This document shows positions 1-5,530 of a stretch of DNA of 11,836 bases, piece by piece. Position 1 is the first letter of the stretch; every line of letters begins with the position of its first letter. The position numbers were made by a program, and so were the translations under genes. Below the pieces are notes generated by a model, which worked only from the letters and a program-made list of their open reading frames with translations, searched no databases and was not told the origin of the DNA. Origin of the DNA: an uncultured Lachnospiraceae bacterium (GTDB taxonomy: Bacteria; Bacillota; Clostridia; Lachnospirales; Lachnospiraceae); contig CAJUQB010000128.1 of the NCBI GenBank assembly GCA_910588285.1, forward strand, positions 1 through 11,836. The letters run 5' to 3'.

Positions 1-9
1 CTAAAGGTT

Positions 10-30
10 TCGCCTAAAGGCGAGGGTTTT
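10..30 (+). terminator. Short hairpin, possible weak terminator of an upstream gene
   Basis: Arms TCGCC (10-14) and GGCGA (19-23) can pair around a TAAA loop, followed by GGG and a short T-run at 27-30. It sits at the window edge before the degraded acetyltransferase. The stem is only five or six pairs and the G-run interrupts the T-tract, so it may be a chance inverted repeat rather than a working terminator. Confidence 0.25.
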
Positions 31-62
31 AACCCCATTATACAGACAATAAATACAGTATT

Positions 63-669
63 TTGCATGGCAATACGCAGTTAGGCAAGGTGGAGCTTTA
101 TAGTAATGCTAATCACTCGATAAATTGCTGGCCGTCCGTTGCAGGCTATGGTAGATTCCGATGATGATGCATTGGTTGATTTTTTGCTTGCCGGTGGTTT
201 CGTCTGTAAGCGGAAGTGTTATGAAGTCGAAGCCTTTGCGGATGATTACATTGGTGATCTTTCGGACACGCAGCTTTTTCGCTGCTCGGTTGGTAAACCG
301 GATTATGATGATTGCTGCTCTTTGATGTACCGCTACTATGTTGACACACACAAATCAATCAATCCATGGACATCTGATTATGCTGCCTTCTGTTCTGTGC
401 TTCCCGATAATGTGGTATATGGTAGGTGCGGAAATCAGATTGCAGCTCTTGCATTTGTTGAGGATAATGAGATCGCATATGTAAGTGGCACAGAGAAGAA
501 GTATTTCTTTCACTTTGCAAAGTCCTTGATAAGCTCTATTCTGACACAGTATGAAAGCATTTTCTTTGAAGCAGATGATTGCGACTGGGCAGCAATGATG
601 CTTAGGTCATTGTTCGAAAATCAAGACGATACAAGTTATGATACATATATTTTAGGAGATACACCATGA
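63..669 (+). pseudogene. GNAT-family acetyltransferase-like protein, probable 5' frameshift
   Basis: The main open frame runs from TTG 139 (or ATG 148) to TGA 667-669, about 175 residues. I recognise it as the middle and C-terminal part of a Firmicutes GNAT-type acetyltransferase: a segment like AGGFVCKRKCYEVEA early, then NPWTSDYAAFC and FFEADDCDWAAM near the end. It lacks a normal N-terminus and no ribosome binding site precedes TTG 139 or ATG 148. In the frame one base earlier, positions 63-122 read LHGNTQLGKVELYSNANHSI, and the main frame then continues as IAGRPLQAM. Together these look like one continuous acetyltransferase N-terminus broken by one extra base near 120-125. That join is inferred from family resemblance, not proven. 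An in-frame stop (121-123) blocks the main frame upstream. Substrate unknown. It overlaps the next fragment by ATGA. Confidence 0.6.
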
Positions 670-770
670 TTCAGAAAATGATCTGCCGCATGATGGCAGA
701 ACGTGATATTGACCTCGTCGTACCACTTTACATTGAGCATTACAGGAAAGCTGAACTATCAGAATTGTAA
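666..770 (+). pseudogene. Truncated N-terminal stub of a second GNAT acetyltransferase
   Basis: ATG 666 overlaps the TGA of the preceding gene (ATGA) and has an AGGAG at 654-658, so it is set up for translational coupling. The frame encodes 34 residues and stops at TAA 768-770. The segment AERDIDLVVPLYIEHY resembles the first helix of GNAT acetyltransferases, which are normally 140-180 residues, so more than 100 residues are missing. The acetyl-CoA binding motif is absent and the product cannot be an enzyme. The following 42 bases show no continuation in another frame that I can recognise. Most likely this is a deletion remnant of a former tandem acetyltransferase pair; a genuine small peptide is less likely. 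Confidence 0.55.
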
Positions 771-812
771 CAACCTGGTCTTGAAATCAGAGTGGCTATA
801 ACGGAGGGTTGT

Positions 813-1334
813 ATGGAAATTATGAAATTAGACGCAGAGCAGTATGCAGGTCAGAAGTTTACTCTGCGGTATATGACCAATGGTTATTATGACATCCATC
901 GGACTGACATGGGTTTTCAAATTGTGTATGAGCATTTTGAGAAGCCCACAGAAATGTCCTTTGACGACTATATGTTCAACGAATGGTTGGAAGATCCTGT
1001 TGCGTATGGCGCATTTGAAAATGGGCGGTTGCTTGGGTATGTAGAGGGAACCCTGGAAAAGTGGAACAATCGTTACCGAATCAGCAACATCTGCGTATTT
1101 GACAATGCTCGTCGGCATGATGGTATTGGCACTGCACTGATGAAGACCATTTTGAAAGAAGCAAAAGCAAGTGGAGCCAGAATGGTTGTATTGGAAACAC
1201 AGACTTGCAATGAAAATGCGATTGCCTTTTACCGCAAAAATGGGTTTGACATTATCGGCTTCGATTTGTTCGCCTACACCAACACAGACTCGGAACGTCA
1301 CGAAGTCAGAATTGAGATGGGAAAAAAGCCATGA
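813..1334 (+). CDS. GNAT acetyltransferase, streptothricin-acetyltransferase-like
   Basis: This encodes 173 residues from ATG 813, chosen because GGAGG at 803-807 lies five bases before it; an upstream in-frame GTG (792) has no such site. GNAT enzymes transfer acetyl from acetyl-CoA to an amine. The acetyl-CoA pyrophosphate-binding motif R-x-x-G-x-G is visible at about residues 101-106 (RHDGIG, followed by TALM). The C-terminal strand and helix LETQTCNENAIAFYRKNGF lies at about 127-145. The layout, with an N-terminal extension, a WNNRYRISNICVF core and a C-terminal FAYTNTDSERHEV segment, resembles Sat/SatA streptothricin acetyltransferases and relatives. The real substrate is not shown by sequence, so drug resistance is only a possibility. 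The gene looks intact, unlike its two upstream neighbours, and the transglutaminase-like gene follows after 13 bases with its own ribosome binding site. Confidence 0.85.
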   Translation: MEIMKLDAEQYAGQKFTLRYMTNGYYDIHRTDMGFQIVYEHFEKPTEMSFDDYMFNEWLEDPVAYGAFENGRLLGYVEGTLEKWNNRYRISNICVFDNARRHDGIGTALMKTILKEAKASGARMVVLETQTCNENAIAFYRKNGFDIIGFDLFAYTNTDSERHEVRIEMGKKP

Positions 1335-1347
1335 TAGGAGTGGTTGC

Positions 1348-1845
1348 ATGACATATATTCATCCATCAGATAAGCACATTTCTGAATTCTCTACTGCGAT
1401 ATGCAAAAGCGATAGCGGCTTGGAAACTATGTGCAGAAGTATTTTTGCTTGGCTTGACGACAATGTAGAATATAGTCGGCTGCAAGCTCCTTTTTTCCCT
1501 TTACAGAGAAGTGATTTAGATTTACTTGCTATGAAAGCAGGAACTTGTGGTGATTATTCTAATTTGCTTGTTTCTGTTCTATTGGCTAAGGGATTCGATG
1601 CTTGCTATGCCTATATCCATAGAGATTGCTATGGACATGCTCAAGACCATATTTGTGCAGCAGTTAATGAAAACAGTAAGAATATTCTTATCGATGCAAT
1701 CCTGCCTTATAGAAAATGGCACGGTTTTGATTGCCCACACCAAGATTATGAGTTGTTTTCTCCCGATGAATTTGAATACAAGATGAAAAAAGAAGAATCG
1801 TACTGGTGTTCCAAGGCAGAAAAGCATGGGTGTATCAAATGCTAA
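1348..1845 (+). CDS. Transglutaminase-like (papain-fold) domain protein
   Basis: This encodes 165 residues from ATG 1348, with AGGAG at 1336-1340 upstream. Transglutaminase-like folds use a Cys-His-Asp triad. Here the candidates are Cys67 in AGTCGDYSNLL, His101 in QDHICAAV and Asp116 in LIDAILPYR, in the order and surroundings expected for the superfamily. There is no signal peptide or membrane segment, so it is probably cytosolic. Bacterial members act as proteases, amidases or cross-linkers; the substrate here is unknown. It sits 13 bases after the intact acetyltransferase and is probably co-transcribed with it. The last few residues overlap, in another frame, the start of a regulator remnant, so the native C-terminus may have been altered by a recombination junction near 1830-1845. 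Confidence 0.75.
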   Translation: MTYIHPSDKHISEFSTAICKSDSGLETMCRSIFAWLDDNVEYSRLQAPFFPLQRSDLDLLAMKAGTCGDYSNLLVSVLLAKGFDACYAYIHRDCYGHAQDHICAAVNENSKNILIDAILPYRKWHGFDCPHQDYELFSPDEFEYKMKKEESYWCSKAEKHGCIKC

Positions 1846-2284
1846 AAGGTGGTATTTCCGATCCCAGAAACAAGGCTCTGATGAAAATGTTTAACATGAT
1901 CGGTATTGGTGAGCGTGTGGGAAGCGGCGTTCCGAATATCTATTCTGTCTGGGAAACCTATGGCTGGGAAACGCCCACTGTTAAGGAGCAGTATAATCCT
2001 GACCGTACTATTTTAGCACTTTCTTTTATTCCAAAACAAGCAGAAAAAACAGGCAGCTAAATACTCTGAAAAATACAGCAACTCCAACCACAACCACAAA
2101 AACAAAAGAAAATAAACAAGCCATCCTCTCGTTCCTCACATCAGAAGGAAGCAGCAAATCCACTGATATTGCACGGCAGATCGGCCTAAGTCCGGCTCGG
2201 ACAAGAGCCCTTCTCTTAGAGCTTACACGGGATGGACAGATTCATGCAGCGGGAAACGGGCGCTCACGAAGATACCACTTATAA
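1839..2284 (+). pseudogene. C-terminal remnant of an AlbA_2/divergent-AAA type regulator, frameshifted
   Basis: From about 1839 one frame reads LKGGISDPRNKALMKMF, then IGIGERVGSGVPNIYSVW and PDRTILALSF, ending at TAA 2058-2060. This is the conserved C-terminal region of the large ATP-binding, DNA-binding proteins with an N-terminal AlbA_2 domain, once annotated as transcriptional regulators or RecG-like helicases. The usual 350 or so upstream residues are absent. The frame two bases later continues from about 2060 to TAA 2282-2284 with a winged-helix-like tail containing AILSFLTSEG and IGLSPARTRALLLEL, which also belongs at the C-terminus of this family. The frame change is probably at the A-run 2043-2048. 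The product is 5'-truncated and frameshifted, so it is not expected to function. It begins inside the last codons of the transglutaminase-like gene. Confidence 0.7.
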
Positions 2285-2315
2285 AATATAAGGGGCTGAT
2301 CAGCCCCTTATATTT
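2284..2315. terminator. Perfect 32-nt palindrome, bidirectional intrinsic terminator
   Basis: Positions 2284-2299 are the exact reverse complement of 2300-2315. The GC core is GGGGCT/AGCCCC around a GATC centre, flanked by A-rich bases on one side and T-rich on the other, so RNA from either strand forms a strong hairpin followed by U-rich sequence. It lies between the + strand patch and the end of sigF on the minus strand, where a shared terminator for convergent transcription is expected. Confidence 0.85.
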
Positions 2316-2326
2316 CATTCATATCC

Positions 2327-3049
2327 CTAAACGCCCCCTGCCTCCTTCCGAAGCCGCAGCAGAATCTTCTTCTCCAGCCTGCTTACCTGCACCTGGGTAA
2401 TCCCCAGGCTCTGGGCCACCTGGGTCTGAGTTTTCTCCTGAAAATACCGCTGGAAAATCAGCTCCCGCTCCATCCCCTCCAGCTTCTCCAGAAGCTGCTC
2501 CAGCAGCATATGATCCAACAGCCGCTCATCGGGCCGATCCTGCTCCGGCAGCCGGTCTACCAGGCATACCTCGTTTCCCTCGGACTGGCCCAGGGGCTTG
2601 TAGATGGACTCCACCTCATAATTGGCCTCCAGGGCCATGACAATCTCCTCCTGCGGAATTCCTGTGGCCTCCGTAAGCTCCAAAAGGGTCGGCTCCCTGC
2701 CCTCCCGCGTCTGCAGCGCACTCTCTGCCGCACGGATTTTTGCCGCATTTTCCTTCAGGCTCCGACTGATCTTGATCATTCCGTCATCCCGGAGGAACCG
2801 CTTGATCTCTCCGGTAATCAGCGGCACCGCATAGGTAGAAAACCGCACGGAAAAGCTTAGGTCAAATTTATCAATCGCCTTGAGCAATCCAATACTTCCA
2901 ATCTGAAACAGATCCTCCATCTCCTGTCCCCGGTTGTCAAAGCGGCGTACAATGCTCCACACCAGCCCCAGATTGCTCTGTACCAGATGGTCCCTGGCTG
3001 CTTTATCCCCCTGTTGTGACTGCCGAATCAGTGCGATCGTCTCATCCAT
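2327..3049 (-). CDS. sigF: RNA polymerase sporulation sigma factor SigF (SpoIIAC)
   Basis: This encodes 240 residues of a sigma-70 family factor that directs forespore-specific transcription early in sporulation. Region 2 is at about residues 21-90, with the core-binding and -10 recognition segment DLFQIGSIGLLKAIDKFD followed by FSTYAVPLITGEIKRFLRDDG. A region 3-like part is near 95-145. Region 4 has the -35 recognition helix-turn-helix at about 205-230 (TQTQVAQSLGITQVQVSRLEKK). SigG and SigB are close relatives, but the position right after spoIIAA and spoIIAB identifies it as sigma-F. ATG 3049 lies two bases after the spoIIAB stop, with AAGGAA in the end of spoIIAB as ribosome binding site, so translation is probably coupled. 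The gene ends just before the palindromic terminator. Length agrees with known SigF proteins. Confidence 0.95.
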   Translation of the reverse strand: MDETIALIRQSQQGDKAARDHLVQSNLGLVWSIVRRFDNRGQEMEDLFQIGSIGLLKAIDKFDLSFSVRFSTYAVPLITGEIKRFLRDDGMIKISRSLKENAAKIRAAESALQTREGREPTLLELTEATGIPQEEIVMALEANYEVESIYKPLGQSEGNEVCLVDRLPEQDRPDERLLDHMLLEQLLEKLEGMERELIFQRYFQEKTQTQVAQSLGITQVQVSRLEKKILLRLRKEAGGV

Positions 3050-3051
3050 AG

Positions 3052-3474
3052 CTATTCCTTACCGATCCGCTTGCGCATGGTAATCCTGGTTCCCTGGCCC
3101 ACGGCAGAGGTAACCCACACCTCATCCATAAAGGCCTCCATAAAGGTAAATCCCATGCCGGAACGCTCCAGCTCCGGCCGGGTGGTGTACAGAGGCTCCC
3201 GGGCCTTCTCCACATCCTCAATCCCACGTCCAACATCAATGACGCATAATTCGATTCGGTCGTCCTCAATCTCACAGGTAATCCAAATCTTCCCCGGATT
3301 CTGGTCATAGCCATGAATAATGGCATTGGTTACTGCCTCCGACACTGCGGTCTTTACATCTGCCAGCTCGTCCACTGTGGGGTTTAGAGGAGCGATAAAG
3401 GCTCCCACCGCCACTCTGGCAAATCCCTCGTTCTCTGACTGGGATGAAAATTCCATCTTCATATCTCTTTTCAA
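3052..3474 (-). CDS. spoIIAB: Anti-sigma-F factor and serine kinase SpoIIAB
   Basis: SpoIIAB binds sigma-F and holds it inactive, and also phosphorylates SpoIIAA; unphosphorylated SpoIIAA releases sigma-F. It belongs to the GHKL ATPase/kinase fold. With the start at TTG 3474 the protein has 140 residues and begins MKRDMKMEF, matching the B. subtilis start MKNEMHLEF. The N box SEAVTNAIIHGY then places Glu46 and Asn50 at the B. subtilis catalytic and Mg-binding positions. The G1 box DVGRG is at 80-84 and the G2 box ERSGMGFTFM at 103-112. GGAGG ends five bases before this TTG. The open frame extends upstream to another TTG at 3522 with its own AGGAGGG, giving a possible 156-residue form, judged less likely. 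sigF follows after two bases. Confidence 0.93.
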   Translation of the reverse strand: MKRDMKMEFSSQSENEGFARVAVGAFIAPLNPTVDELADVKTAVSEAVTNAIIHGYDQNPGKIWITCEIEDDRIELCVIDVGRGIEDVEKAREPLYTTRPELERSGMGFTFMEAFMDEVWVTSAVGQGTRITMRKRIGKE

Positions 3475-3537
3475 AGCTTCCTCCTTTTCCTGTCCTGCTC
3501 TCCGGACATACAGGCGCGCCAACGGGCGCTTTCCCTC

Positions 3538-3576
3538 CTTATGCTTCTATCTTATGTTTCTATCTTATGCTTCTAT
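3538..3576 (-). repeat. Three tandem 13-nt repeats across the spoIIAA stop codon
   Basis: On the minus strand the unit ATAGAAGCATAAG occurs at 3564-3576, 3551-3563 (with one change, ATAGAAACATAAG) and 3538-3550, back to back. The first copy encodes the last residues and the TAA of spoIIAA; the last runs straight into AGGAGGG. A unit not divisible by three shifts frame with each copy, and in-frame stops occur in the array. It fills almost half of the 90-base spoIIAA-spoIIAB gap. Confidence 0.9.
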
Positions 3577-3873
3577 GGAAATCACCTTTTGCAGGCCTGA
3601 CATGCAAAAAATCTTTTTCACCTGCTCATTCAGATGAACAGCCAAAGCCTGTCCGCCGGCAAGGCTCACATTCCTGCACCTGCCCAGTATCACGCCAATA
3701 CCGGAGCTGTCCATAAAAACCGTCTCCTGAAAATCAAATACAATCCCCCGCACCGGATACCGCCGCAGCAGGAAATCCGCCTCCTCCCGAAGCTGCAGGG
3801 AGGTATGGTGGTCTACCTCCCTGGGCATATGTATCAGAAGATATCCTGTGTCCTCCTGAAATTTGTGTTTCAT
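3565..3873 (-). CDS. spoIIAA: Anti-sigma-F factor antagonist SpoIIAA (STAS domain)
   Basis: This encodes 102 residues forming a single STAS domain. SpoIIAA is the anti-anti-sigma factor: when dephosphorylated by SpoIIE it displaces sigma-F from SpoIIAB. The signature FMDSSGIGVILGR lies at about residues 53-65, and Ser56 corresponds to the phosphorylated Ser58 of the B. subtilis protein. The DHHTS segment at 21-25 matches the conserved ELDHHTA region. ATG 3873 has AAAGGAG eight bases upstream. The protein is about 15 residues shorter than B. subtilis SpoIIAA: it ends just after GLQKVISIEA, where homologs have a further C-terminal helix, and the stop lies in a tandem repeat. The core fold and phosphosite are intact, so function is expected. 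Confidence 0.94.
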   Translation of the reverse strand: MKHKFQEDTGYLLIHMPREVDHHTSLQLREEADFLLRRYPVRGIVFDFQETVFMDSSGIGVILGRCRNVSLAGGQALAVHLNEQVKKIFCMSGLQKVISIEA

Positions 3874-3916
3874 AGCAAGGTCTCCTTTCCCAAATAATCT
3901 TCCTGTTTTTCAGAAA

Positions 3917-3946
3917 AAAAGACGTAAGCAGCAGCTTACGTCTTTT
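3917..3946 (-). terminator. Intrinsic terminator after the TPR gene
   Basis: GACGTAAGC (3921-3929) pairs with GCTTACGTC (3934-3942) around a four-base loop, extended by A:T pairs on both sides. On the minus strand the hairpin is followed by a run of seven T. It lies 18 bases beyond the stop of the TPR membrane protein gene and 43 bases before the spoIIAA start, so it should separate the valS-folC-TPR transcript from the spoIIA operon. Confidence 0.88.
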
Positions 3947-3964
3947 GTAAAATCATATTCTGTT

Positions 3965-5365
3965 CTATTCCGCTGCCTGCAGCTGCTGGATATAATTCTG
4001 GGAAGCCGCGGCCCGCTTTGTTCCCGGCTTCAGCTCCGCAAATCTCTGATAATAGCGCAGGGCATTCTCCTTGTCCCCCAGCTCCCGATAGGAATGAGCC
4101 AGATAATACATCGCATAGCCGTCCTCATATCCCTCCTCGGAATCCACCACAGGCTGAAGCTTCTGAACCGCCTCCTCAAAATTCCTGGCATTGTAGGCCG
4201 CTGCCCCTTCCGTGTACATGGTGGCAATATTCTGCTCATTGACAGGCTCAGACATAATATCGTAGATCTCCTTGGCCTTGCTGCCGGTCAATGACGCTTC
4301 ATCCAGCTGCTCCAGCACTGTCCCTGCTGCCGTATAATCCCTTGCAAGATAGGACTGATAGGCAGTCAGCAGCTGCTCATACATGGCCGCCACCTCCGGG
4401 CTGTGATCCTCCAGCTTGGACAGCTCCTCCACCTGGCCTTCCAGGGCCTCAATCTGGCCCTCCAGGGTCTTTATGGTCTGATTCTTGGTGCTGATGGTAT
4501 CGTTTGCCTCCCGCACCGCCAAATTGGCATCACTGACTGCCCCCTGCTTCATGCTGGGTACAATCAAAAACCAGGTCACCAATACGCCAATGGCCGCACC
4601 GATCACAATATTCAAAATGGTGGTCCACACAGAATTATCCTTGAAGGTAGCCGGGTGGATAATAGTCTCATTGCCGCTCTGGTAGGATACCAGCTCCTCC
4701 TTTTCCCTGCTCCTCTTTTCCTTCTTCTCCCTCTTGGCAGGCTGGTCCTTGTGCAGCTTCTGGTTCACCTCCCGCAGGTAGCGGAGGGTGGTTGTATTGT
4801 TGGCATCGATCCGTCCTGCGCTGCGCAGGGACTTCCTGGCCATTTCAAAGTTCCCCTCCTGCATGTACAAAAGCGCCAGAAGCTGATGGCCCTTCACCAG
4901 ACGGGGATTCAGGGATAAGACCTTCTTCAGCTGGATAATTGCCAGATCCTGGCTGTCCTGCCTGCAGTACAGCAGGGCCTGGTTATATTTCTTGATGGTC
5001 TGGTTCAGGGAATCCAGCCGGCTGCCATTGGTCTGCACAGAGGCCAGGTACTGCTCCGCCGGATTCTGCTCCGGCATCAGGCTTCGGCTGATCACCCACT
5101 CGCTGATGGCATCCACTGTCTCTCCCATCTCAAAATACACCAGTCCTAGCAGGTTCCTGGCCGTAATATTCATCTTATACCATTTCAGGCTGCTCCTAAG
5201 GCTGTTCACGGCTCCGGACAGATCCCGCACCTTGGCCCGCTCCAGGCCTTCATTATACAGGCGGTTCGAGGTATGCAAAATCCTCTTATACAGCTTCACA
5301 TCCGTTCCGCAGGCCGGGCACTGGTCTTCACGCCCCAGCGCAGCTCCACATTTGATACACTCCAT
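3965..5365 (-). CDS. Zinc-ribbon, TPR-repeat, single-pass membrane protein
   Basis: This encodes 466 residues. The N-terminus is a short zinc ribbon with Cys3, Cys6, Cys16 and Cys19 (CIKC and CPAC). TPR-like helical repeats follow at about 30-200, including ARNLLGLVYFEMGETVDAI and GHQLLALLYMQEGNFEMA. A very basic stretch at 205-225 precedes one membrane segment at about 247-270. Next come a predicted coiled coil at about 275-320 and C-terminal TPR-like repeats at about 325-465, including MYYLAHSYRELGDKENALRY. With no signal peptide and the basic segment before the membrane helix, the zinc-ribbon half is probably cytoplasmic and the C-terminal repeats outside. This suggests a scaffold or assembly factor; the partner is unknown. 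ATG 5365 follows the 46-aa ORF by 13 bases with GAGAGGGAAG upstream. An intrinsic terminator follows. Confidence 0.85.
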   Translation of the reverse strand: MECIKCGAALGREDQCPACGTDVKLYKRILHTSNRLYNEGLERAKVRDLSGAVNSLRSSLKWYKMNITARNLLGLVYFEMGETVDAISEWVISRSLMPEQNPAEQYLASVQTNGSRLDSLNQTIKKYNQALLYCRQDSQDLAIIQLKKVLSLNPRLVKGHQLLALLYMQEGNFEMARKSLRSAGRIDANNTTTLRYLREVNQKLHKDQPAKREKKEKRSREKEELVSYQSGNETIIHPATFKDNSVWTTILNIVIGAAIGVLVTWFLIVPSMKQGAVSDANLAVREANDTISTKNQTIKTLEGQIEALEGQVEELSKLEDHSPEVAAMYEQLLTAYQSYLARDYTAAGTVLEQLDEASLTGSKAKEIYDIMSEPVNEQNIATMYTEGAAAYNARNFEEAVQKLQPVVDSEEGYEDGYAMYYLAHSYRELGDKENALRYYQRFAELKPGTKRAAASQNYIQQLQAAE

Positions 5366-5378
5366 TGATCTTCCCTCT

Positions 5379-5519
5379 CTATCCTCTTCTGGCTTCCTTC
5401 AGCATCTCCTGCAAAATATCAGTCATATCGGTCAAATCATGGTTATATATCACTTCTTCCGCCTCTTCCACTTCACGGCTGGGCTGGAATTTTTTCAATT
5501 CTTCATCAAAATCAATCAT
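5379..5519 (-). CDS. Small acidic protein, 46 residues, unknown function
   Basis: A minus-strand ORF starts at ATG 5519 and ends at TAG 5379-5381. AGGAGG lies eight bases upstream and overlaps the last codons of folC, an excellent initiation context for so short a gene. The product begins MIDFDEELKKFQPS and ends TDILQEMLKEARRG. It is acidic, lacks cysteines and any membrane segment, and is probably largely helical. It fills the gap between folC (11 bases) and the zinc-ribbon/TPR gene (13 bases), so the three genes are almost certainly on one transcript. I recognise no named family. The strong ribosome binding site and tight packing argue that it is expressed. Confidence 0.75.
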   Translation of the reverse strand: MIDFDEELKKFQPSREVEEAEEVIYNHDLTDMTDILQEMLKEARRG

Positions 5520-5530
5520 TCTTATTCCTC

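Noticed and set aside
709..734. TTGACC as a -35 element for the intact acetyltransferase gene
   Set aside because: The nearest -10-like hexamer, TACATT (729-734), is only 14 bases away, so spacing is poor and no promoter is called.
828..1349. A 173-codon minus-strand open frame opposite the intact acetyltransferase
   Set aside because: The + strand frame has acetyl-CoA-binding motifs and a ribosome binding site; the antisense frame has neither.
3052..3522. Longer 156-residue SpoIIAB from TTG 3522 as the main annotation
   Set aside because: The shorter form aligns exactly with the B. subtilis N-terminus and active-site numbering and has a better placed ribosome site; the longer form is kept only as a finding.
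3538..3576. CRISPR-like array
   Set aside because: The 13-nt units are directly adjacent with no spacers and overlap a stop codon; it is a simple tandem repeat.
3874..3905. Sigma-H-like promoter (AGGAAGAT) upstream of spoIIAA
   Set aside because: The -35-like element exists, but a correctly spaced -10 would put the transcript start in or past the ribosome binding site.
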